NCBI RefSeq assembly: GCF_003700275.1
Contig: NZ_RBRE01000064.1
Span: 1 to 64,000, forward strand
Direction of reading: 5' to 3'
DNA: 64,000 nucleotides
Source: Pseudomonas cichorii
GTDB lineage: Bacteria > Pseudomonadota > Gammaproteobacteria > Pseudomonadales > Pseudomonadaceae
The translations under genes were made by a program, and so were the position numbers. Every line of letters starts with the position of its first letter. The first letter of the stretch is position 1. This document shows, one piece after another, positions 26,409 to 34,383 of the stretch. The notes under the pieces are model-generated. The model had not been told where the DNA came from, did not search any database, and was given only the letters and a program-made list of their open reading frames with translations.

Positions 26409-26443
26409 GTGAGCGAGGAAAAAACACACAGTCAGGATATTGA
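26369..26443 (+). CDS. Possible 24-residue leader peptide
   Basis: An ATG with AAAGGA seven bases upstream opens a 24-codon Lys/Arg-rich frame that overlaps the GTG start of the RES toxin in another frame. It could couple or limit toxin translation. Evidence is only the good ribosome site and position, so it may be chance. Confidence 0.25.
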   Translation: MRKPLSFQRSKKYGERGKNTQSGY

Positions 26444-27068
26444 GCTGGGAATTCAGTCTGCGCTTCAGAAACATCCGGAAGTAGTCATAGAGATTGAAAA
26501 GGGAACACCATTTTTTCGCGTTCAACCTACCCGACACAAAGACCCCGTTTTCTACAACAAAAACTCTGATAGCAGGTATGGGGATTTGACCAGGGAGTTC
26601 GGGGTTTATTACGTAGCCGCCAGCAAGGAGGTTGCTATTGCCGAGATATTTCAGCATGGGGGCGCAGGGCCAGGCACTCCTGTATTGGTGACAGAAATTC
26701 AAGCTATGTCAGTGCATCAGTTGGCGACGGACCGGACGCTTCGAGTGGTGGATGTAGCGCGAGCTAGTACTTTCGTTGGACGTAAGCTGAGGCAGCTTGT
26801 CGAGGCGAAAGGTCAAGGTAGCGAAGGGTATCGACTTACACAGTCCTTGAGCGCCACGATTATGAGGCATAGCAGGGAAATTGACGGTCTCCTTTACACT
26901 TCAACAGTGTTCCCGGCAGCTTCAAACAAGGGGTTTAATCTGGTCTTGTTTGAAAGAAGAAAAACTCAGTTGATGCCCGTTAGCTCAAAACCTTTGATGG
27001 AGGTCGAGCTTACAGGTGGACAGACGGCGGTAGAGTTTCTATTGGACTTGAACCTGAACGTAGAGTGA
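26409..27068 (+). CDS. RES-domain toxin (predicted NAD+-consuming enzyme)
   Basis: A 219-residue RES-domain protein. Characterised RES toxins deplete or phosphorolyse NAD+ or ADP-ribosylate targets. The name-giving residues are visible: Arg37 in FFRVQP, Glu in ASKEVAIAEIF (74 and 79) and Ser in LLYTSTVFP, followed by NLVLFE. An N-terminal extension of about 30 residues precedes the domain. Start is GTG with AGGAG ten bases upstream. A+T content is clearly higher than in neighbours, so it was probably transferred. Its antitoxin is convergent. Confidence 0.85.
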   Translation: MSEEKTHSQDIELGIQSALQKHPEVVIEIEKGTPFFRVQPTRHKDPVFYNKNSDSRYGDLTREFGVYYVAASKEVAIAEIFQHGGAGPGTPVLVTEIQAMSVHQLATDRTLRVVDVARASTFVGRKLRQLVEAKGQGSEGYRLTQSLSATIMRHSREIDGLLYTSTVFPAASNKGFNLVLFERRKTQLMPVSSKPLMEVELTGGQTAVEFLLDLNLNVE

Positions 27069-27100
27069 GGAACCGGGCTGCCCCGTGGGGAAGCGCAGTT

Positions 27101-27736
27101 TTACTTGCCCATTTCCAAGCGATTCCGGAAGTCCCGGACAATAATATCAAATGCAGAATCAGCATCCAGGAACTTATGGCGAGGCTGTACGTTTTCGGAA
27201 TCACCGGGATTGGAAAAATCCATTGAGCCAGCCAAGAAACCAATGAGAAGGTTTATCGCTGGTTCATCCTCGGGATCAACTTCCAAAGCTTTAAGTAGCT
27301 TGGTTATTGACGTGGTAACTTTGTTTTTTTCAAACTGAAAGTCAGGGTAATATTTACGACGATTATTGGTATAGGCAATTACTTGCCCTGCCTTGGTCTT
27401 TTTGCTCAAAGCCTGCTTTGAAATCCCAAGAATCTGACACACATCGCCCGCATCTAAAAGATCATACGAGGATTTAACTGCTTCAAATGCCTTCGATTTC
27501 ATCTGGGCGAAGGCCATTTCGTTGCGAGCCTTGATGCTCAACGGCTTATCGCTAACCTTGACAGGTTTTTTGATAATTACAGCTAGAGCCTTGTCATCAT
27601 CGAGCCTTGCAGCATTGATAACCTCGGTTTCGGATACTTTATTCATCCGTGCTATGAATTTCTGCACGAGCGAGGCTTTAGCTTCGTCAAGCAACCTGAC
27701 AGTGCTTTGAGGGCTCTCAATCGTTGCTGTGTTCAT
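27101..27736 (-). CDS. Xre/MbcA/ParS-type antitoxin with HTH
   Basis: A 211-residue DNA-binding protein. A poorly conserved N-terminal arm is followed by a helix-turn-helix (DVCQILGISKQALSKKTKAG, about residues 101-120) and a wing-like RRKYYPDFQF. A C-terminal region resembles the toxin-binding domain of RES-associated antitoxins and ends FLDADSAFDIIVRDF. The ATG at 27736 has GGAG upstream. It stops 32 bases from the RES gene stop, tail to tail, not in the usual antitoxin-toxin operon. Low G+C like its partner. Pairing is inferred. Confidence 0.7.
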   Translation of the reverse strand: MNTATIESPQSTVRLLDEAKASLVQKFIARMNKVSETEVINAARLDDDKALAVIIKKPVKVSDKPLSIKARNEMAFAQMKSKAFEAVKSSYDLLDAGDVCQILGISKQALSKKTKAGQVIAYTNNRRKYYPDFQFEKNKVTTSITKLLKALEVDPEDEPAINLLIGFLAGSMDFSNPGDSENVQPRHKFLDADSAFDIIVRDFRNRLEMGK

Positions 27737-27758
27737 AGGCTTCGCTTCTCCTTCGTTA

Positions 27759-27770
27759 CTCAAATTTGAG
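27759..27770. promoter_or_regulatory. Palindromic operator candidate upstream of the antitoxin
   Basis: The perfect 12-bp palindrome CTCAAATTTGAG lies 22 bases ahead of the antitoxin ATG, a fitting place for autoregulation by the HTH protein. Confidence 0.45.
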
Positions 27771-27802
27771 CAAGTGAGCAAAGCGTACGCTTCGGCCAAT
27801 GC

Positions 27803-27834
27803 AACTGTCAACCTGTCAATCTGTCTACCCGTCA
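27803..27834. repeat. Four tandem 8-bp repeats
   Basis: AACTGTCA, ACCTGTCA, ATCTGTCT and ACCCGTCA follow each other without a gap. On the minus strand they read as repeated TTGACA-like boxes, so one may be the -35 of the antitoxin promoter, with TACGCT at 27782-27787 as a possible -10. Confidence 0.55.
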
Positions 27835-27986
27835 ACAATCACTGCCAGCAGTACGTTGCCCGCCGCAGCTAAGAAGCCACCCTACATGCAGCCCCCGCTC
27901 TCGGGGAGAACACCCAGCGTTCAAGCCCGATACCGATGGTTGCGGAATATGCCAAATGTAGCGCCGCAGAGTGCGCCGCTACAGTA

Positions 27987-28020
27987 TGTGCAGGTTTTTG
28001 CTCACCGAAAAACCTGCACA
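27987..28020 (-). terminator. 13-bp hairpin after the chemoreceptor gene
   Basis: A perfect TGTGCAGGTTTTT stem with an 8-base loop lies seven bases beyond the chemoreceptor stop. No long T-run follows, but the T/A-rich arm itself may serve. Confidence 0.65.
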
Positions 28021-28027
28021 CAGCAGG

Positions 28028-29647
28028 CTATGCACTCAAGCGCGAGATCACGCTGTTCAGTTCCACTGAAAGCCCGTGCAGGTCATGGCTGGCGCCCTGG
28101 GTGCGTTTGACGTTGTCCTGGTTGGTTACGGCGATGGCAGTAATTTCGGTCAGGTTGCGCGAGATATCTTCAGCCACAGAGGTCTGTTCTTCGGCGGCGG
28201 TGGCGATCTGGCGGTTCATGTCCCGGATGTTTTCCACGGCCACGGTGATGCGTTGCAGAGTTGCACCGGCATGGGTGACCTGCTCGACGCTCTCTTCGCT
28301 GCGCGCCTGACCGCCCTGGATGGCCTGCACGGCATCGGTCGCGCCGGTCTGTACCGAACTGATGATCTGATTGATCTCGGCCGTGGACACGGCGGTCCGT
28401 TGCGCCAGGGTGCGAACTTCGTCGGCCACTACCGCGAAGCCACGCCCAGCCTCGCCTGCACGCGCGGCTTCGATGGCCGCATTGAGCGCCAGCAGGTTGG
28501 TCTGGTCGGCAATCCCGCGAATCACTTCCAGCACCTTGCCGATGCGACAGCTGTCGGTTTCCAGCTGTTGAATAACGTTGGCGGTGGAAGCGATTTCATT
28601 GCGCATCCGGGTAATGGTGACGATGGTCGACTGCATGACCTTCTCGCCATCCTGCGCGTTATGGTCAGCTTCATCCGCCGCACGCGCCGCGTCCGCCGCG
28701 TGCCGGGCAACTTCCTGGGCGGTAGCGGACATTTCGGTCATGGCCGTGGCGACCTGGTCGGTACGCTCGAATTGTTCATGAGTACCTTGAGCCATCAGCG
28801 CGGCAATGGCATTCAACTCAGTGCCTGCGGTGTCCAGATCAGTGGTGCTGCGCTTCAGGCGACTGAAGGTTTCCGCCAGGAAATCACGCAGGGTATTGGC
28901 CGCTATCGCCAGGCGGCCCAGTTCGTCCTGGCGTGTGAGGTCGACACGCGCAGCAAACTTACCTTCACTCAGTTGGGCCACATAGTCGATAAGCATGCGA
29001 ATCGGCGCAATCAGATTGCGGTTGACCAGCCACAGCGCCAGCAGCCCGACCAGCAGCGCGGAGCCCAGCATCACGATCGCGCCGACCAGGATGGTGCGGT
29101 CAGCCTCGTTGCTGATCGCAATCGACTGAGCGTCGCTGGATTTGTGCAATTGATCGACCAGGGCAGCCATTTGCTCGCTGGTCGGACGGTCCACACCCTT
29201 GACCGCCGCATCGCCAGCAGAGGCATCACCGCCTGCGGCAACGAACGCATCACGCCCGTTACGGTAAGCGGAGCCCAGCGCACGGTGTTCTTGCTGCAAT
29301 CTCTGCACCTGACCTTTCAACGAAACGTCAGTCCCTTTCATGTCGGCCAGTTGGCCCAGCGTGCCCTGCACCTTGCGTTCCTGCTCTTTAAACTGAGCCC
29401 AGAACTTGTCGCGCTCTGCAGGCGTCTTGCCACGCAGCAGTACGTTTTTCCATTCCTGAACCTGCACCTTGAACTGCAGGTTGGCTTCGTCGACCAGTTG
29501 TGAGGCCCTTATCGGACCTTCAAGAAGGCTGCGATAGGACTGCACGTTGTCGGACAGGAAGTTGAAACAGGACAGCGCGATGACCAGCACCAGCGCGAGG
29601 CTGCCTCCGAGCAGACCGAGAATTTGTAGCCTCAGGGATTTGGACAT
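28028..29647 (-). CDS. Methyl-accepting chemotaxis protein
   Basis: A 539-residue transmembrane chemoreceptor. TM1 is near residues 7-29, then a helical periplasmic sensor of about 160 residues (4-helix-bundle type), TM2 (ILVGAIVMLGSALLVGLLALWLV), HAMP, and the signalling domain with the hairpin tip GIADQTNLLALNAAIEAARAG. No CheR-binding pentapeptide ends the protein (it ends VISRLSA). The ATG at 29647 gives a typical receptor N-terminus. A sigma-28 promoter lies upstream, which ties expression to flagellar genes. The ligand is unknown. Confidence 0.94.
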   Translation of the reverse strand: MSKSLRLQILGLLGGSLALVLVIALSCFNFLSDNVQSYRSLLEGPIRASQLVDEANLQFKVQVQEWKNVLLRGKTPAERDKFWAQFKEQERKVQGTLGQLADMKGTDVSLKGQVQRLQQEHRALGSAYRNGRDAFVAAGGDASAGDAAVKGVDRPTSEQMAALVDQLHKSSDAQSIAISNEADRTILVGAIVMLGSALLVGLLALWLVNRNLIAPIRMLIDYVAQLSEGKFAARVDLTRQDELGRLAIAANTLRDFLAETFSRLKRSTTDLDTAGTELNAIAALMAQGTHEQFERTDQVATAMTEMSATAQEVARHAADAARAADEADHNAQDGEKVMQSTIVTITRMRNEIASTANVIQQLETDSCRIGKVLEVIRGIADQTNLLALNAAIEAARAGEAGRGFAVVADEVRTLAQRTAVSTAEINQIISSVQTGATDAVQAIQGGQARSEESVEQVTHAGATLQRITVAVENIRDMNRQIATAAEEQTSVAEDISRNLTEITAIAVTNQDNVKRTQGASHDLHGLSVELNSVISRLSA

Positions 29648-29756
29648 GATGTGACGATCTCTGGAGAAAACGGACCTGCGATATACGCAGAAAGGTGGCA
29701 GGCCACGTCCCTGTACAACCGTTCGGATTGATCCGCTGTGTATGCCTATGAGATCG

Positions 29757-29783
29757 CCATCGGCGTGCGCCAAATTTTCTTTA
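29757..29783 (-). promoter_or_regulatory. Sigma-28 (FliA) promoter for the chemoreceptor
   Basis: On the minus strand TAAA, exactly 15 bases, then GCCGATGG, against the consensus TAAA-N15-GCCGATAA. It is 110 bases ahead of the chemoreceptor ATG. The rest of 29648-29897 shows no gene. Confidence 0.75.
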
Positions 29784-29897
29784 AAACGCCCGACAGCTGG
29801 TAAAAAGCCATTAATGTCCGTCAAAAAAACGCCAACAATTATGACAACTTGATTTCAGAAGCAGATTTATTTTCCAGCGGACCTTTTTGTAGCTCAT

Positions 29898-29925
29898 AAA
29901 AAAAGGCCACCCGAAGGCAGCCTTT
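29898..29925 (-). terminator. Rho-independent terminator of lpxC
   Basis: On the minus strand AAAGGCTGCC-TTCG-GGTGGCCTTT forms a stem with a UUCG loop and two G-T wobbles, followed by seven T. This ends the whole dcw-lpxC run. Confidence 0.92.
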
Positions 29926-29956
29926 AAAAAACAAAAGGAAAGAGAGTAAAGCTTGC

Positions 29957-30868
29957 TTACACGGCCGCGACAGGACGCATGTAAGAAATAGGTGCCGTAC
30001 TGGCATCCTCGAAGGTCACCACTTCCCAGGCATCCGGCTGCTCGATCAACGTGCGCAGCAGACGATTGTTCAGTGCATGCCCCGACTTGAAGCCGCGGAA
30101 CTCACCGATCAGGCTATTGCCCAGCAGGTAGAGGTCACCGATAGCGTCCAGGATTTTATGTTTGACGAATTCGTCCTCATACCGCAGGCCGTCTTCGTTC
30201 AATACGCCTTCCTTGTCGACCACGATGGCGTTTTCCACGCTGCCGCCGAGTGCGAGGTTGTGCTTGCGCAGGTACTCGATGTCACTCATGAACCCGAAGG
30301 TCCGTGCACGGCTGACTTCCTTCACGAAGGAAGTACTGGAAAAGTCCACGCTTGCACTCTGGGTGCGGTCACGGAAGACAGGGTGATCGAAATCGATCTC
30401 GAAACTGACCTTGAACCCCTCGAAAGGCACGAAAGTAGCGCGTTTACCGCCCTCTTCCACTGTCACCTCACGCAGGATACGGATGAACTGCTTCGGCTCG
30501 TCCTGTTCCTCCAGGCCTGCCGATTGAATCAGGAATACGAAAGGGCCTGCGCTGCCGTCCATGATTGGAACTTCGGAGGCAGAGAGCTCGACGTAGGCGT
30601 TATCGATGCCAAGGCCAGCCATGGCCGAAAGCAAATGTTCTACCGTGTCGACTTTGACGTCACCGCAGACCAGCGTGGTCGACAGTGTGGTGTCTCCGAC
30701 ATTTTCCGCGCGGGCAGGGATATGCACGACGGGGTCCAGGTCGGCTCGGCAAAACACGATGCCGGTATTCACAGGCGCAGGCTTGAGGGTCAGGTAAACC
30801 TTTTCCCCGGAATGCAAGCCAACACCTGTGGCACGGATAATATTTTTCAGGGTGCGTTGTTTAATCAT
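29957..30868 (-). CDS. lpxC: UDP-3-O-acyl-N-acetylglucosamine deacetylase LpxC
   Basis: A 303-residue cytosolic zinc enzyme that commits UDP-acyl-GlcNAc to lipid A synthesis. MIKQRTLKN start, VEHLLSAMAGLGIDN with the zinc His, MDGSAGPF, and the C-terminal HKILDAIGDLYLLG plus SGHALNN with further ligands are present. It is the last gene of the cell-division cluster, 112 bases downstream of ftsZ. The island begins beyond its terminator. Confidence 0.98.
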   Translation of the reverse strand: MIKQRTLKNIIRATGVGLHSGEKVYLTLKPAPVNTGIVFCRADLDPVVHIPARAENVGDTTLSTTLVCGDVKVDTVEHLLSAMAGLGIDNAYVELSASEVPIMDGSAGPFVFLIQSAGLEEQDEPKQFIRILREVTVEEGGKRATFVPFEGFKVSFEIDFDHPVFRDRTQSASVDFSSTSFVKEVSRARTFGFMSDIEYLRKHNLALGGSVENAIVVDKEGVLNEDGLRYEDEFVKHKILDAIGDLYLLGNSLIGEFRGFKSGHALNNRLLRTLIEQPDAWEVVTFEDASTAPISYMRPVAAV

Positions 30869-30980
30869 GGCATGGGCCGCTTCAGCGCAAGTTGCGAACT
30901 GGTATCAACAAAGGCTGGCGATAATAGCAGACCAGGCCTTTGCTGAACACCAATCACCCTAATACCCCTGATACATTTCA

Positions 30981-32171
30981 TCAATCGGCCTGACGACGCA
31001 GGAAAGCCGGGATGTCCAGGTAGTCAAGGTCATCGTTAGGGTTCATCTTGGCCGCTGCAGTTGCGTTTGCATGAGCCTGGTTACGCATTACTGTCGGACG
31101 GTCCAGATCACGGTAGTTGACCGATGGCGCTTCCTGACGTGCCGCTGCCGGTTGGGCAGCCGCCTGCTGGACAGCTTGCAGGGTGTTGTCGATAACCTTC
31201 ACAGGCTTCTCGATTTTCGCGCCCAGGCCAGTGGCAACCACAGTCACGTGCAACTCGTCACGCATGTCCGGATCGATAACGGTACCGACCTTGACCATTG
31301 CGTGCTCGGAAGCGAACGCTTCGATAATGCTACCCACGTCGGAGTACTCACCCAGAGACAGGTCAGGACCGGCGGTGATGTTGACCAGGATGCCGCGTGC
31401 GCCTTGCAGGTTCACGTCTTCGAGCAACGGGTTGCGAATGGCCGCTTCGGTCGCTTCACGCGCACGATTCGGACCGCTGGCGCAGCCAGTGCCCATCATT
31501 GCCATGCCCATTTCGCTCATCACGGTACGGACGTCGGCAAAGTCGACGTTGATCATGCCGGGACGCTTGATGATGTCGGAGATACCGCGAACGGCACCGG
31601 CCAGAACATCGTCTGCCTTGGCAAAAGCCGACAGCAGGCTGGCGTCTTTACCCAGGATGGTCAGCAGCTTCTCGTTGGGAATGGTGATCAACGAGTCGAC
31701 GCTTTCCGAGAGCATACGGATGCCTTCATCGGCGATCTGCATGCGCTTTCGGCCTTCGAACGGGAACGGACGAGTCACTACTGCAACAGTGAGGATGCCC
31801 AGTTCCTTGGCCACTTCGGCAATGATCGGAGCTGCACCGGTACCGGTACCGCCGCCCATGCCAGTGGTGATGAACACCATGTTGGTGCCTTGCAGGACTT
31901 CTGCAATGCGCTCACGGTCTTCCAGTGCTGCCTGACGGCCGACTTCAGGGTTGGCGCCAGCGCCAAGACCTTTGGTCACACCAGTACCCAATTGCAGGAT
32001 GGTACGTGCGCCGATGTTTTTCAGTGCCTGAGCATCAGTGTTGGCGCAGATGAATTCCACGCCTTCGATGTTGCTCTTGACCATGTGATTGACAGCGTTG
32101 CCACCACCACCACCCACACCGATAACCTTGATTACCGGGCTCTGCGGGACGTTGTCTACGAGTTCGAACAT
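30981..32171 (-). CDS. ftsZ: Cell division GTPase FtsZ
   Basis: A 396-residue tubulin homologue that forms the Z ring. The nucleotide-binding GVGGGGGNAVNHM, the GGGTGTGA signature loop, and the T7 loop NVDFADVRTVM are intact. A variable linker ends in the conserved tail LDIPAFLRRQAD, which binds FtsA and ZipA. It lies 72 bases after ftsA, leaving room for its own promoter. Confidence 0.98.
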   Translation of the reverse strand: MFELVDNVPQSPVIKVIGVGGGGGNAVNHMVKSNIEGVEFICANTDAQALKNIGARTILQLGTGVTKGLGAGANPEVGRQAALEDRERIAEVLQGTNMVFITTGMGGGTGTGAAPIIAEVAKELGILTVAVVTRPFPFEGRKRMQIADEGIRMLSESVDSLITIPNEKLLTILGKDASLLSAFAKADDVLAGAVRGISDIIKRPGMINVDFADVRTVMSEMGMAMMGTGCASGPNRAREATEAAIRNPLLEDVNLQGARGILVNITAGPDLSLGEYSDVGSIIEAFASEHAMVKVGTVIDPDMRDELHVTVVATGLGAKIEKPVKVIDNTLQAVQQAAAQPAAARQEAPSVNYRDLDRPTVMRNQAHANATAAAKMNPNDDLDYLDIPAFLRRQAD

Positions 32172-32243
32172 TTTCCCTCTCCTTCAGTTCTCTAGTTGTT
32201 TCTGCCTACTACCTGCCGCTACCACTTTTGAAGCTTTTGAAAC

Positions 32244-33500
32244 TCAGAAATTGCCCTGCACCCAGCGCTTGAGTCGCTCAAGCACCGGAGCCTTGGGTTC
32301 GTCGCCGTAGCTGCTGCTGTTGCCCAGACCGGACAGCGAAATGCCGTCCGACTGTTTTTGCAGCCCGTACTGCAACAGGCCTACGCCCGTCGAGTAGATC
32401 GGGTTGCGCACGACATCAGCGAGCCCTTTGACGCTATGCGGCACGCCAAGGCGTACCGGCATGTGGAAGATTTCCTCGGCCAGCTCGACCGCTCCTTCCA
32501 TTTTCGAGGTACCACCGGTCAGCACGATGCCGGCCGGGATCAGGTCTTCATAACCGCTGCGACGCAATTCGGCCTGGATCAGAGTGAAAAGCTCGTCGTA
32601 ACGAGGCTCGACCACTTCGGCCAGGGCCTGGCGCGACAGCTCGCGAGGTGGGCGGTCGCCCACGCTCGGTACCTTGATGGTTTCACCGGCACCGGCCAGC
32701 TTGGCCAGGGCACAGGCGTAACGAATCTTGATTTCTTCGGCGTACTGGGTCGGAGTACGCAGTGCCATGGCGATGTCGTTGGTAACCTGATCGCCGGCAA
32801 TCGGGATCACCGCGGTATGGCGGATAGCGCCTTCGGTGAAGATCGCGATATCCGTGGTGCCGCCACCGATGTCCACCAGGCAAACGCCCAGTTCCTTCTC
32901 GTCATCGGTCAATACCGCATAGGCGGAAGCCAGTTGTTCGAGAATGATGTCGTCGACTTCCAGGCCACAGCGACGCACGCACTTCTCGATGTTCTGCGCA
33001 GCGTTCACCGCGCAGGTCACCACATGCACCTTGGCTTCCAGACGCACGCCGGACATGCCCAGCGGCTCGCGCACGCCTTCCTGGTTATCGATCACGTAGT
33101 CCTGAGGCAAGGTGTGCAGGACGCGCTGATCGGCAGGAATGGCAACCGCCTGCGCTGCATCGAGAACCCGCTCCAGATCCGCAGAGCTGACTTCACGATC
33201 ACGAATCGCCACGATGCCGTGGGAATTCAGACTGCGAATATGGTTACCCGCCACACCGACGAACGCCGAGTGAATACGGCAGCCCGCCATCAGTTGCGCT
33301 TCTTCGACGGCGCGCTGGATCGATTGCACCGTCGACTCGATATTCACCACCACGCCCTTCTTCAGGCCACGGGATGGATGGGTACCGATACCCACGATTT
33401 CCAGCGAGCCATCGGCCGCGACTTCGCCTACCAGTGCCACCACCTTGGAGGTACCGATATCCAGCCCGACGATCATTTTGCCGCTTTGCACATTTGCCAT
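32244..33500 (-). CDS. ftsA: Cell division protein FtsA
   Basis: A 418-residue actin-like ATPase that tethers FtsZ to the membrane. GLDIGTSKVVALVGE (phosphate 1), VDIGGGTTDIAIF (phosphate 2) and VLTGGTSKMEG (adenosine site) are present, and the amphipathic C-terminal helix (LERLKRWVQGNF) ends the protein. The ATG at 33500 (MANVQSG) is the usual start; six extra codons upstream overlap the ftsQ stop region and are unlikely. Confidence 0.97.
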   Translation of the reverse strand: MANVQSGKMIVGLDIGTSKVVALVGEVAADGSLEIVGIGTHPSRGLKKGVVVNIESTVQSIQRAVEEAQLMAGCRIHSAFVGVAGNHIRSLNSHGIVAIRDREVSSADLERVLDAAQAVAIPADQRVLHTLPQDYVIDNQEGVREPLGMSGVRLEAKVHVVTCAVNAAQNIEKCVRRCGLEVDDIILEQLASAYAVLTDDEKELGVCLVDIGGGTTDIAIFTEGAIRHTAVIPIAGDQVTNDIAMALRTPTQYAEEIKIRYACALAKLAGAGETIKVPSVGDRPPRELSRQALAEVVEPRYDELFTLIQAELRRSGYEDLIPAGIVLTGGTSKMEGAVELAEEIFHMPVRLGVPHSVKGLADVVRNPIYSTGVGLLQYGLQKQSDGISLSGLGNSSSYGDEPKAPVLERLKRWVQGNF

Positions 33501-33514
33501 GGTCCAGCCTCTTA

Positions 33515-34381
33515 TCAATTCTTCGCGACAGCGGGTTTATCCGTTGTCGGCGCTACCTGTTCACGCCATCCGACCGCAAGGCCGTTGGAGTAACGCAGGT
33601 CGATGCGCGCAATATTCGTGATTTGTTCTTTAAGCGTTTTTTCGTAAATCGCGATGAAGCGGCGCATTTTTTCCACAAGATGGTCGCGTCCCAGCAACAA
33701 CTCGATACCCGGGCCGGCACTGCCGGCACCGGTGGTCAGGAACCAACTGCCTCGCTCACGTAACTCCAGGCGCACGATGGAGAACCCCATGGGGCGCAAC
33801 ATCTGACTCAACACCTGATACTGCTGCATCACCTGCTGCTGAGCCCGCTGCGGGCCGAACAACTGGGGAAGATGTTCATAGTTGGACAGTTCACGCGGTG
33901 TGAAAGCCTGTCCCTGGTTGTTCAACAGTGCTTCGTCTCCCCAGCGCGCGACGGGCAGTTGCTCTTCGAGACGGATCACCACCTGATCCGGCCAGACGCG
34001 CCGTACTTCGGCATGCGCGATCCAGGGCATCTGCTCCAGCTCGGTACGCATACCGGCCAGGTCGATGGTGAAGAACTTTGCCGCCACATACGGTGCGATC
34101 CGCTGCTGCACCGCTTGCTGGCTGATGTAACTCAAATCGCCCTGCACGTTGATCCGGGTGATCGGACGGTCGACATACGGCAACAGACGCTGTGCGCCTT
34201 CGTACGTGGCAAACCCCAGAACCACCAGCAACACCGGCCAGAACAGGCTTTTCAGGAAACCGAAGCCCGGCTTTGGCAGTCGCGCCGACAATGGCTCCTT
34301 GGCCACCATCCGACTGGCGCCACGCGGCACTGGCTTGCGGCCAGGAGCAGGTGGCTGATGACGTGCCGACGCGCCGTACAT
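33515..34381 (-). CDS. ftsQ: Cell division protein FtsQ
   Basis: A 288-residue bitopic divisome protein. A basic cytoplasmic tail of about 45 residues is followed by TM (SLFWPVLLVVLGFATYEGA), a POTRA domain starting ITRINVQGDLSYIS, and a beta domain with DLRYSNGLAVGW. It bridges the divisome with FtsL and FtsB. The ATG at 34381 begins MYGASARH two bases after the ddlB stop. Confidence 0.95.
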   Translation of the reverse strand: MYGASARHQPPAPGRKPVPRGASRMVAKEPLSARLPKPGFGFLKSLFWPVLLVVLGFATYEGAQRLLPYVDRPITRINVQGDLSYISQQAVQQRIAPYVAAKFFTIDLAGMRTELEQMPWIAHAEVRRVWPDQVVIRLEEQLPVARWGDEALLNNQGQAFTPRELSNYEHLPQLFGPQRAQQQVMQQYQVLSQMLRPMGFSIVRLELRERGSWFLTTGAGSAGPGIELLLGRDHLVEKMRRFIAIYEKTLKEQITNIARIDLRYSNGLAVGWREQVAPTTDKPAVAKN

Positions 34382-34383
34382 GC

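Noticed and set aside
26346..26702. 118-codon minus-strand frame over the RES gene start
   Set aside because: Antisense to the RES toxin, whose conserved residues are clear; no motif in this frame.
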